Source: a virus
DNA: 21,783 nt
Strand: one strand, 5' to 3'
Virus record (IMG/VR): IMGVR_UViG_3300046516_000238
Coordinates: 1-21,783 of that record
The stretch's first letter is position 1, and each line of letters opens with the position of its first letter. The position numbers and the translations under genes are program-made. The notes under the pieces were generated by a model. The model saw only the letters and a program-made list of their open reading frames with translations. It was not told the DNA's origin and searched no databases. Shown in pieces: positions 13,527 to 20,944 of this stretch.

Positions 13527-16024
13527 TGGCTGACGATCCGCAAGTCGATATCGAGGTTGCACTAAAGGACTCGACTTCTTCGGTGCTGAAGGAGATCAGC
13601 AAGGAGATCGACCTTGTCACCCGCAAGATGGTCGAAGCCGGGATCAAGGGTACCGAAGCCTTCAACAGCATCACCCGTCATTCGCGTGGTGGCAGAGAAG
13701 AAATCGAGAAGACCAATGTTTCATTGTCGAGCATGGGCAAGACCATGTTCGAGATGGGCAAGGCCATGCTGGGGCCTGCCGGTCTTGCTGCCGGGTTCGT
13801 TGCTGTATCAAAAGCGATGACGAATTTCGCCCAGCAGCGTCAGCAGTTGCAGATGCTGTCAACGGATGTCGGCTTTACGGCAGAACGGCTGAAGCTTATG
13901 GCGAGAGTGGCTGAGCGTATGGGTATGGACCCAACGCAATCGAAGGCGTTCGCCCAGCAACTCGGTGGTCAACTGAAAGAACTGGCTACCCTGAAGATGG
14001 ACAGCCCGTTGTTTCAGAACCTGACAAGGATGGGCGAGTCTAATTTTGCGAGGGAATTACTGAAGACGGTCGAGGCCAAAGATTTCGACAAAGCGATGGA
14101 TATGATCGTTGCTAAATTTGAGGAGATGGGCAGAAAAAACAAAGACGCTCAGGAGTATTTCGCGAGAGATGTTCTCGGCATCAACGTCAGCATTCTGAAA
14201 GAGTGGACGGAAACTTCGGCAGGGATCGTGGTGGTCCAGCAGAAGAGTCTGGCCGAGACAAAAAAATATCTGGCCGATGTCGAGGCAGTCCACAACGCGC
14301 TCAATACGGCAATGGGCGTGACGTTCGATGTCATCTATACAGGTATGGAGAAGACCAACAAGAAATATGAAGAGTTCTCTAATATCATCAAACCACTGCT
14401 TTCTTCCTCCGTTCCATCGGATGTTCAGAACGTCAGTCCAGAAGTCACCAATCCGGCTATCCGAGAACTAAGGGGGTTGCCAATATTAAAGGAAGGTCCG
14501 CAAGCACCGGAGAAGCGGGCCGTTGGTGGACCTGCTTACTCAGGCCGTAGCTATGTTGTCGGTGAGCGCGGGCCGGAATTGTTCACACCGAACCAGAGCG
14601 GGACAGTGGTTGCCAGCCTGTCGAACGCGCAGCCGCAACTGCGGGAGATGGTGGATACCGAAAAGGAATCCAACAAGGCGCTGGATGACATTCTCACGGT
14701 CTTGAAGGAAATGCAGGGACCACCCGGTGGTCAGGGTGGTGCGATGGGGTTTGGTGGGCTAGGCACTGGTGGCCCCCCCAGCGCTGGCGGCGGTGGCGGC
14801 GGCGCTGGCACGTCTGTCGGGTCTATAGGGCAGTTGATGGGCACTGTTCATGGTTACGGCGTCAATGCTTACGCTGGTCAGACCGGACAAAAACTATTTG
14901 ATCCAATGAGCGGTTCGCTGGGTGGCGGTCTTGGTGGATCAAGCGCCATGTTCGGTCCCGGTCAGCACATGGGCATCGATATCATGGGCAAGATCGGATC
15001 ATCAGTTTATGCGATCAAGGATGGTGTCATCGTCAAAGCGCCAAGGGCTGGCGGCGGTATCGATCAGGTTCTTACAATCAAACACGCAGACGGCACTTAC
15101 ACGCGCTATCTGCATCAGGGTTATCTGCCGGGTCAGTATGTCGGCAAGCCGGTTACTGGCGGATCGGTTGTTGGATCGAGCGGCTATCGCAATGCACCAC
15201 ACAGCCACGTAGAGTTCTGGGTCGGTGAACCGGGTGCTCGCGGATCGCAACTTGGAAACCTGCGGGCTATCATGGGTTGGGATAAAAACAATCTGCCTGA
15301 AGGTGGAAAAGAAAGAGTCGGACGTGGACCAAGCGATGCCCCGGCAGTTGCTGGTACCGCTACCCAAACTACTTCTCTTGCTGAATCACGCACACAGCAG
15401 GCTAAAGAACTTGATGATCCGAAGGTACGCGACAAACTTATGGCTTATGCCTACGCGGAAGTCGGACACCAAGGTCCGAAGGCTGTTCAGGCTTTTATAG
15501 AAGAAGTGTTCAATCAGTCGGCGTCTCGCGGCAAATCTATCAACGATGTCTTAGCAAGCCGTTACTTTCCGGGTGGCACACATGCGGCAGCAGCGCGGCG
15601 TGGAGCGCCAACCGCTGTGCGCGATGCATACGGCAACATCATCGGAAAGGTTGTCGCCGGATCAAATATATCCGGTTATGCCACCGGCAATGCGTCCGGC
15701 AATGTGGGTTTTGGTGGTGGACCACAAACATTCAAAGCTGGTGGTGAACGGTTTGGAATCGAGGGACAAGATATTCCGTGGGCGCGACGGCAAGCCGAGG
15801 TTGATGCGCAGCGCCGTGAGTCTATGAATAAAGCGCTAGCTGACAAGATCGAACTGCGAACCGGCAAGGTATCGGCAACCGTCGACTTTGGAGACTTGGC
15901 GAAGAAAGAAGAAGCGAAGATGCCGTTCTTTAAACTGAAGCAGGGCGTCGAACCGCAAAATCAATCGGTGCGTGAAAGCCAAGTCGTTCCCGGCGACTCA
16001 GGTCACAGTGACTGGGTGCCGTGA
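13526..16024 (+). CDS. Tape-measure-like protein 2 with M23 peptidase domain
   Basis: This is an 832-residue protein. Residues 1-300 align by eye with tape-measure protein 1: MADDPQVDIEVALKDSTSS, a hydrophobic LGPAGLAAGFVAV segment, then helical repeats. At about 332-350 it has GGPAYSGRSYVVGERGPELF. A Gly-rich linker (about 395-427) leads to an M23/LytM endopeptidase with all metal ligands present: H481 and D485 (HMGID) and H559 with H561 (HSHVEF). M23 enzymes cut peptide cross-links in peptidoglycan, and in tails they help DNA cross the cell wall. Residues about 630-690 (YAYAEVGHQGPKAVQAFIEE, then NDVLASRYFPGG) look like a second, lysozyme-like or cell-wall-hydrolase domain, less certain. 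The start overlaps the upstream stop (TGATG). The likely role is tape measure plus virion-associated lysin. Confidence 0.87.
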   Translation: MADDPQVDIEVALKDSTSSVLKEISKEIDLVTRKMVEAGIKGTEAFNSITRHSRGGREEIEKTNVSLSSMGKTMFEMGKAMLGPAGLAAGFVAVSKAMTNFAQQRQQLQMLSTDVGFTAERLKLMARVAERMGMDPTQSKAFAQQLGGQLKELATLKMDSPLFQNLTRMGESNFARELLKTVEAKDFDKAMDMIVAKFEEMGRKNKDAQEYFARDVLGINVSILKEWTETSAGIVVVQQKSLAETKKYLADVEAVHNALNTAMGVTFDVIYTGMEKTNKKYEEFSNIIKPLLSSSVPSDVQNVSPEVTNPAIRELRGLPILKEGPQAPEKRAVGGPAYSGRSYVVGERGPELFTPNQSGTVVASLSNAQPQLREMVDTEKESNKALDDILTVLKEMQGPPGGQGGAMGFGGLGTGGPPSAGGGGGGAGTSVGSIGQLMGTVHGYGVNAYAGQTGQKLFDPMSGSLGGGLGGSSAMFGPGQHMGIDIMGKIGSSVYAIKDGVIVKAPRAGGGIDQVLTIKHADGTYTRYLHQGYLPGQYVGKPVTGGSVVGSSGYRNAPHSHVEFWVGEPGARGSQLGNLRAIMGWDKNNLPEGGKERVGRGPSDAPAVAGTATQTTSLAESRTQQAKELDDPKVRDKLMAYAYAEVGHQGPKAVQAFIEEVFNQSASRGKSINDVLASRYFPGGTHAAAARRGAPTAVRDAYGNIIGKVVAGSNISGYATGNASGNVGFGGGPQTFKAGGERFGIEGQDIPWARRQAEVDAQRRESMNKALADKIELRTGKVSATVDFGDLAKKEEAKMPFFKLKQGVEPQNQSVRESQVVPGDSGHSDWVP
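14561..14578 (+). repeat. 18-base repeat shared with the first tape-measure gene (copy 2)
   Basis: Identical to 12987-13004 and in the same codon phase, encoding GERGPE. See the first copy for meaning. Confidence 0.8.
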
Positions 16025-17161
16025 ATGGCGAAGGTATCAGAGCTTGCCGTTCTAGAGATCAACGGCAAGCTATATCAGGACTGGGAAACAGTAAGTGTCG
16101 TTCACCAGAAGCAGAAAAATCCATTTTTCTCGTACCGCTTTACCTGTTCGGAAGCGATGCCACTGGCGAAGAATTTCGGTGTATTGCAGATCAAACCCGG
16201 TGACACCTGTCAGGTTACGCTGGCTGGACAGCAAGCGGTCTTTGGTTACGTCAATACGCGGCAGGTCTTCTATGATTCAAAGCGGCACTACGTTGAGATA
16301 CAGGGGTCGAGCAGTGTGGCTGGTCTGGCGTACTCCAGCGCAATTTCCAAGACGATGGAATCCAAGAACGTCACTGCTGAGCAATACATCAAGAGCCTGC
16401 TGAAACCAGTTGGTATCAATCTGAAGGTAGAGGGCGGGCAGTTACCGCAGACGAAGTTTGATCGGTTGTCTATTGCGCACGGTACAACAATACTGGAAGC
16501 GATAGAGCATCCGTTGCGAATGCTCGGAAACTTTCCGCTTACCAGTAACACGAAGGGAGATTTAGTGGTGAGTGCCGGGACGACCGGCAAGGGTGGCGAT
16601 TTTGTCGAGGGTAAGAACATCTTGGAGGGGCGGGAGATAATTTACAACGAAGGAATGGCTACGCATATCTACCCGGTTGCCCAGAATCCCGGTACTGACA
16701 AAAAGAGCATGGTGCAAGTGGCCAGCGCTCCTTTTCTTAAGCAAAACTTCGATGGGCTTGGCTTGATATCTCGCTTCCTCCCTGCCGTGATCCCAACTGA
16801 GTTGCCAGCGCAAGCAAAGACTCAACTAGCCAGTCGTGCCAGCACGGACAACAGTTTGATGAACGGTGATCGCGTAACTCTTTTTATCACCGTTCAGGGT
16901 TGGCTTAATCCAAGCGGCAAGCTGTGGGACATTCAAGGGACATACAGCGTCAAGTCACCGATGCTGTTGATGAAGGGGGATGAGAAGCTACAGGCATATG
17001 CGATCACGTTCTCGCAGGACAATGAACGCGGCAGTCGGACGCTGCTGGAGTTGCGTAATGATGCGGCGATGTTTGGTGCCGTTCCAACTACTGGCGGCGA
17101 CAATACCAGCACCAGCGATGGCAACCTGCAAAGCGGACAAGAAGGCGGGGTTCATACATGA
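16025..17161 (+). CDS. Baseplate hub protein (Mu gpP / gp44-like, T4 gp27 fold)
   Basis: The 378-residue product matches the Mu gpP / late-control-gene-D group, which forms the trimeric hub holding the spike. Characteristic parts are an N-terminal strand block (SELAVLEINGKLYQDWETVSV, split over residues 5-25), PFFSYRFTCSEA, a LKIKPGD-like turn (LQIKPGDTCQVTLAG), the VEIQGSSSVAGLAYSSA segment, the helix TAEQYIKSLLKPVGI, and a C-terminal part ending in a Ser/Gly-rich tail. It begins directly after the tape-measure stop and overlaps the spike start as ATGA. In Mu, gene N lies between the tape measure and P; here it does not. Confidence 0.87.
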   Translation: MAKVSELAVLEINGKLYQDWETVSVVHQKQKNPFFSYRFTCSEAMPLAKNFGVLQIKPGDTCQVTLAGQQAVFGYVNTRQVFYDSKRHYVEIQGSSSVAGLAYSSAISKTMESKNVTAEQYIKSLLKPVGINLKVEGGQLPQTKFDRLSIAHGTTILEAIEHPLRMLGNFPLTSNTKGDLVVSAGTTGKGGDFVEGKNILEGREIIYNEGMATHIYPVAQNPGTDKKSMVQVASAPFLKQNFDGLGLISRFLPAVIPTELPAQAKTQLASRASTDNSLMNGDRVTLFITVQGWLNPSGKLWDIQGTYSVKSPMLLMKGDEKLQAYAITFSQDNERGSRTLLELRNDAAMFGAVPTTGGDNTSTSDGNLQSGQEGGVHT

Positions 17162-18957
17162 CGATCAGGACCACACTGTCGCAGGTCGCGCGGCAAGCTC
17201 AGATGTCATTGTCGCGGGCAACCGTGCGCGAGTTCGATGATGATCATCTGATGCAGCAGATTAAAGAAGCTGACGTATATCACAGCGAGACACCGTCAGA
17301 TTTTGAGCGGTGGCAACCGGTTGGCATGACGGCGTTTCCGATCAAACAGCAGGAAGACCCCGACCAGAAGAAGCCGCAACAGAAATCGCAGAACGATCCG
17401 GGTGACTGGAATCACGACCAACCGACCGGTCCTGCTGCGGAGGCTGTGATGCTCTATATGAACGGCCAACGATCACATCCAATTGCGATGGTCGATGATC
17501 GGCGCGTCCGGCCCTACGGCATGAGCGAGGGTGAAGGCGCTCACTATGCGCCGGATGGATCGGAACAGATGGTGCTGTTCAAGCAGACCGGCACGTATGT
17601 TGTTTCTCTTGATGGTAAGTCGGTCAAGGACAAGAACGCTAAAGACGTTCGCATGGCGAGTTTGCGTCACGTCAATAAGAAGATGCAAACGCACAAGATT
17701 GATGATGACAGCAGCAGTCAGCAATCCAATCAGAGCGGTGGCGGTCAGGCAGCGCAAGCGCAAGCTCAAGCTAAAATACAAGTGGGGGCTCGCGCTGGTG
17801 ACGGCGGGGGTGGTGCGGCTTCTCCTCCCGGCCAATCATCCGGCCAACAGAAGGAGAAATACAAGCACGAAGGCGACAGCGTCAACACCGAAGTCCGCGC
17901 CATCAAGGATCATATCGAGTTCTATGCTCCCGGTGACAAGCTGGTCGGTATTTACGATAAGTCGCAAAAGCGCTGGTTTCTGGATGTCGATGCGGCTGGC
18001 AAATCCACTACGGAGATGCTGACCAACAAGATCGTCCACAAGGTCGAGAACTCCAGCACCACGTATGAACCGAACAAGATTACGCATGCAGTCGGCGGCG
18101 CGAGCATTGAGATCACCGATGGCAATATCAAGTTATCGGCGGCGAGGATCGATCATAACTCCGGTGGCGGCGATAGCACGTCATCGGGTGACGATACCGA
18201 CACCACAACAACACTGAGCGCTAAATCCAAGGGTCTTGCCAGCGGTCTCGGTGGCGCAGCCGGTGGACTCGGTAGCCTGTCGAGTGGACTGGGAAGTGTT
18301 GCCACCAGTGTCGGTGGATTGAGTGGACTGGCTGGCAACCTTGGTTCTCTCGGTGGAAACCTCACCGGGTTAACGAGCGGCCTGTCCAGCATTGCTGGTA
18401 ATCTTGGTAGTCTTGGTGGTTTGCTCAGTGGCATTAACGGTCTTGGTGGTGCTCTTTCCGGTATCAACGGTGGCATTGGATTGCTTAGTGGTGCAATGAG
18501 TGGCCTGAGCAGTGGACTGGGTGGTCTGAATATTGGCGGGCTCAACGGTCTAGTCAGTGGTCTCAGCGGATTGACTGGTGGCTTGAGTGGTTTTGGTGGC
18601 GGTATCGGCGGCATTCTTTCCAGTGTTACTGGTCTTGTTAACAATATGAGCACCATGACTGGAATGCTGGCTGGCTTGCCTAATATCAGTTCAATCATGG
18701 GCGGACTGAACAGCCTGTCGTCATCGCTTGGTTCGATATCTGGCATCGCCAATGTCGTGACTAACATCGGCGCTATTGCCGGAAACTTGACTAGCCAGTC
18801 AGGCGCTCTTGGAAGTCTGGCTCCTGTTATTTCAGCGGTGACGGTCGGTCAGATGGGACAATTGCCGACAGATTTAAACACCACGATCAATTCGCTAAAG
18901 GCTTTGGTCGCCCAGTTACAGGCACAGGTAGTAGCGAATGCCAGCAGCGCATCGTGA
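17158..18957 (+). CDS. Baseplate spike protein (Mu gp45-like) with long Gly/Leu/Ser-rich extension
   Basis: This is a 599-residue protein. The N-terminal part (about 15-145) matches Mu gp45: an OB-like domain with PVGMTAFPI, a Pro/Gln-rich insertion (about 62-90), AAEAVMLYMNGQRSHPIAMV and the RPYGMSEGEGAHYA segment. Polar repeats (180-235) follow, then a strand-rich stretch (about 236-332, such as EVRAIKDHIEFYAPGD and ASIEITDGNIKLSAARID) suiting the spike beta-helix. From about 355 to 560 it becomes a Gly/Leu/Ser/Asn-rich region with repeats such as NLGSLGG, LSGING and SGLGGL, and a helical end. Gp45 itself is about 200 residues, so this extension is unusual. It might extend the needle, contact membrane or hold the tip, which is inference. 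Its last 20 bases overlap a PAAR-like gene, its likely partner. Confidence 0.85.
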   Translation: MTIRTTLSQVARQAQMSLSRATVREFDDDHLMQQIKEADVYHSETPSDFERWQPVGMTAFPIKQQEDPDQKKPQQKSQNDPGDWNHDQPTGPAAEAVMLYMNGQRSHPIAMVDDRRVRPYGMSEGEGAHYAPDGSEQMVLFKQTGTYVVSLDGKSVKDKNAKDVRMASLRHVNKKMQTHKIDDDSSSQQSNQSGGGQAAQAQAQAKIQVGARAGDGGGGAASPPGQSSGQQKEKYKHEGDSVNTEVRAIKDHIEFYAPGDKLVGIYDKSQKRWFLDVDAAGKSTTEMLTNKIVHKVENSSTTYEPNKITHAVGGASIEITDGNIKLSAARIDHNSGGGDSTSSGDDTDTTTTLSAKSKGLASGLGGAAGGLGSLSSGLGSVATSVGGLSGLAGNLGSLGGNLTGLTSGLSSIAGNLGSLGGLLSGINGLGGALSGINGGIGLLSGAMSGLSSGLGGLNIGGLNGLVSGLSGLTGGLSGFGGGIGGILSSVTGLVNNMSTMTGMLAGLPNISSIMGGLNSLSSSLGSISGIANVVTNIGAIAGNLTSQSGALGSLAPVISAVTVGQMGQLPTDLNTTINSLKALVAQLQAQVVANASSAS

Positions 18958-19231
18958 TGGTGATGCAAGGACTTGTGGTGCGACCACGGTCGTGGTTGGG
19001 CAGTCAGTTACTTATGTTGATGGCAGGCTGTGGTCGGTTGCCGGTGATATTAATACAGATGGCGATGGCATGCTGATCCCAAGTTTTACCGGTGTGTTCA
19101 TCAATGGACTTCCCGTTATCGTAAATACGCCGGATGATGCGAAGCCTGATCTGAAGTGTCCTATCCTTAACTTTGACCACTGTGAACCAAAGACGGCTGG
19201 TGGTAGCGGCAGTACGTTTGCGTATGGATAA
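18938..19231 (+). CDS. PAAR-like spike tip protein
   Basis: The 97-residue product begins MPAAHRDGDARTCGATTVVV, followed by VTYVDGRLWSVAGD and FINGLPVIV. This is the short-strand, Gly/Asp-turn pattern of PAAR-type proteins, which fold as a sharp metal-bound cone on the spike tip. H5, C13, C72, H79 and C80 are possible metal ligands, though not all in the standard order. It overlaps the end of the gp45-like gene by 20 bases, so the two are probably translated together and act together. Short proteins of this kind in phages and type VI systems pierce the outer membrane. The call is from pattern and context. Confidence 0.72.
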   Translation: MPAAHRDGDARTCGATTVVVGQSVTYVDGRLWSVAGDINTDGDGMLIPSFTGVFINGLPVIVNTPDDAKPDLKCPILNFDHCEPKTAGGSGSTFAYG

Positions 19232-19234
19232 TCA

Positions 19235-19765
19235 ATGGCAACTATTCAAGAGATAGCCCCAGCACCGTGGCGCAAGGCTTTACAACCAGCCAAATACGGT
19301 GGGGTAGTCTTTCACGTCGAGTCGCAAGCCCGCAGTGGTGGTCGTCGTGTCGTCGCCCACGAATATCCTAAGCGCGATACTCCTTATTCTGAAGATATGG
19401 GTCGCGCGATGACGCGCTATCAGGTTACCGGTTACCTGATAGGGCCAAGTTATCACCAAACCAAGAGAAACTTAATCAAGGTGCTGGAGAGCGGCACAGC
19501 TAATGACTTGGTCGATCCGTATTATGGTTCGATCAAGTGCATCTGTGATCGCTACAGTGTAACCGAGACACGCGAGCGCGGCGGTTATTGTACGTTTGAG
19601 ATGTCCTTTCTGGAGGTTGGCTCATCAGGAAATTCGGTGGAGCAGACCAACAGTCAGACGACTCTGCAAAACAAGGCAACGGATACGGGGAACACAACAG
19701 CAAGTAATGTAGATGTGCCTAATGTTGTCGCACCTCCCGGCGCTGCTGGCATAGGACATGCATGA
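19235..19765 (+). CDS. N-terminal half of a Mu gpN-like (DNA circularisation) baseplate protein
   Basis: This 176-residue protein closely follows the N-terminal domain of the Mu gpN / DNA circulation family: GVVFHVESQARSGGRRVVAH, EYPKRDTPYSEDMGRA, the YQVTGYLIGPSYHQTKRNL segment, a DLVDPYYGSIKCICD turn, and a C-terminal GGYCTFEMSFLEVG. The Mu protein is a single chain of about 490 residues that belongs to the baseplate and is also needed for protecting injected DNA. Here the chain ends after a Ser/Asn/Thr-rich tail, and the C-terminal half is encoded by the next gene through an ATGA overlap. In Mu, gene N lies before P; here it lies after the spike and PAAR genes. Confidence 0.82.
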   Translation: MATIQEIAPAPWRKALQPAKYGGVVFHVESQARSGGRRVVAHEYPKRDTPYSEDMGRAMTRYQVTGYLIGPSYHQTKRNLIKVLESGTANDLVDPYYGSIKCICDRYSVTETRERGGYCTFEMSFLEVGSSGNSVEQTNSQTTLQNKATDTGNTTASNVDVPNVVAPPGAAGIGHA

Positions 19766-20433
19766 AAAAATCAGAACGTGCAGAAGCTATTGAAGTTTCA
19801 CGGCGCATAATAGGGCCGTTAACTACTTTCCCCGTGTCTTCGTTCAGCACGGCTGCGGCGACCATGCGGCTGGCTATCGGCCAGTACATGAGTAATTTTA
19901 CCGAACTGAGATTGGACACGACTGTCGGTCCTGAATTGCTTACTTGCTTTGAGACGGCACGAAATGCGGGGGCAACGCTAGGCACGATGGATAGGGTTCG
20001 TGTTGCTATGTTTGAGGAAGCTCCGCAGTTTCCGCTGTGTATCTCTATCGTCAACGCAGCGATTATCTTTTCGTTTGTCGAGCAGTGTCAGATCATTGCT
20101 GTAATGGAGTTCAGGAGTCGAACCGATGTTAATCTGGTTATTGACAAGATGGTTCCGATTATCGATGAAATTAAATTGAACAGGACTGAGTCATTTTTGG
20201 TTTCTGATTATCAAAATTTTGTCGCCCTGTCGGCATTGCTGATCCAGCATCTGTCGGCAACTGAGCGGCAGCTACCGCGTATCTTGCAGCTTACCTTCCC
20301 GGCAAATTTTCCATCACTCGCTTTGGCCAATCGTATTTACGCCGATGCATCGCGCAGCGATGAATTGATTGCAGAGAATAGGACTGTCCATCCAGCCTTT
20401 ATGGCCAGAGATATTCTGGCGCTGAGTTCATAA
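19762..20433 (+). CDS. C-terminal half of a Mu gpN-like protein, encoded separately
   Basis: This 223-residue protein resembles the C-terminal region of Mu gpN-like proteins. The best signature is at the end: QLPRILQLTFPANFPSLALA, NRIYADASRSDELIAENRTV and HPAFMARDI, a segment also related to the LysM-like close of baseplate proteins. The preceding helical part (about 20-190) fits the family's middle region. The start overlaps the upstream stop as ATGA, which suggests coupled, equal synthesis of two subunits. No frameshift or stop mutation is needed to explain the split, because the frames differ and each part has clean ends. A recently broken gene is therefore less likely than a stable two-gene form. 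Confidence 0.75.
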   Translation: MKKSERAEAIEVSRRIIGPLTTFPVSSFSTAAATMRLAIGQYMSNFTELRLDTTVGPELLTCFETARNAGATLGTMDRVRVAMFEEAPQFPLCISIVNAAIIFSFVEQCQIIAVMEFRSRTDVNLVIDKMVPIIDEIKLNRTESFLVSDYQNFVALSALLIQHLSATERQLPRILQLTFPANFPSLALANRIYADASRSDELIAENRTVHPAFMARDILALSS

Positions 20434-20434
20434 A

Positions 20435-20929
20435 ATGGCTGATATTCGTATTGTCAGCGTAACTGACCTCGATGGCATCTGGGCAGACTGGCTGCTCAAG
20501 CCAGACAACATGCTCGATGAGACCGAAGAGTTGGTGAATATCGCCAAGGTCGCATTAATGACGTGGGGCTTGGCTGATGTTGACGACATCAGGCCGGACC
20601 CGGACAGCGAAGACCGGTATGGCTGGTGGGGTGATCTGGATGCTGAAACTGTTTGGGACGGCTGGCCTATCGGTGCGAAACTTTGGTTGCTGAGCCGATC
20701 CAAGATCACCGCTGCTGGGTCAGCAAACGGGGCCACATTGGCACTGGCTGAAGAATACTGCCGGGTTGCCCTTCAGCCCATGATCGACAAGCAAATTTGC
20801 AGTCAGATTGACGTAGCAGCGACACGGGTTGGCATTCAGCAGATCACTGTCTCTGTGAAAATTTATCGCGGACCACAGTTACAGATCGAATTACGTTTTC
20901 AGGATTTGTGGGACGCTATCAGGAACTAA
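20435..20929 (+). CDS. Baseplate protein gp46-like (Mu GP46 family)
   Basis: The 164-residue product matches the Mu gp46 family, a baseplate wedge component of the gp25/gpW kind that joins sheath to baseplate. The family hallmark is the segment DRYGWWGDLDAETVWDGWPI followed by GAKLWLLSRSKIT. A helical part (ATLALAEEYCRVALQPMID) and a strand-rich end (GIQQITVSVKIYRGPQLQIE) follow, ending LRFQDLWDAIRN. It begins one base after the upstream stop. The following baseplate gene continues in the same frame after its TAA, four codons before that gene's probable start. Confidence 0.88.
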   Translation: MADIRIVSVTDLDGIWADWLLKPDNMLDETEELVNIAKVALMTWGLADVDDIRPDPDSEDRYGWWGDLDAETVWDGWPIGAKLWLLSRSKITAAGSANGATLALAEEYCRVALQPMIDKQICSQIDVAATRVGIQQITVSVKIYRGPQLQIELRFQDLWDAIRN

Positions 20930-20930
20930 G

Positions 20931-20944
20931 AGGAGGTCGGTATT
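20931..20944 (+). promoter_or_regulatory. Perfect Shine-Dalgarno leading to a probable ATT start codon
   Basis: AGGAGG at 20931-20936 is a full-strength Shine-Dalgarno. Five bases later stands ATT (20942-20944), in frame with the gp47-like protein. No ATG, GTG or TTG occurs in that frame between the upstream stop (20927-20929) and the ATG at 21086. ATT is a rare but known bacterial start codon, as in infC. Confidence 0.6.

Noticed and set aside
14773-14779. Run of seven C in the Gly-rich linker of tape measure 2, considered as a phase-variable or frameshift site
   Set aside because: The frame is intact through it and the M23 domain follows in frame. No overlapping alternative coding frame was recognised, so a regulatory role has no support.
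18153-18767. Minus-strand Pro/Leu-rich open frame of 204 codons
   Set aside because: It is the antisense shadow of the Gly/Leu/Ser-rich spike region, and low complexity alone explains the open frame.
19235-20433. gpN-like pair as a broken pseudogene
   Set aside because: Both halves have clean starts and ends, an ATGA overlap typical of functional coupling, and intact conserved segments.
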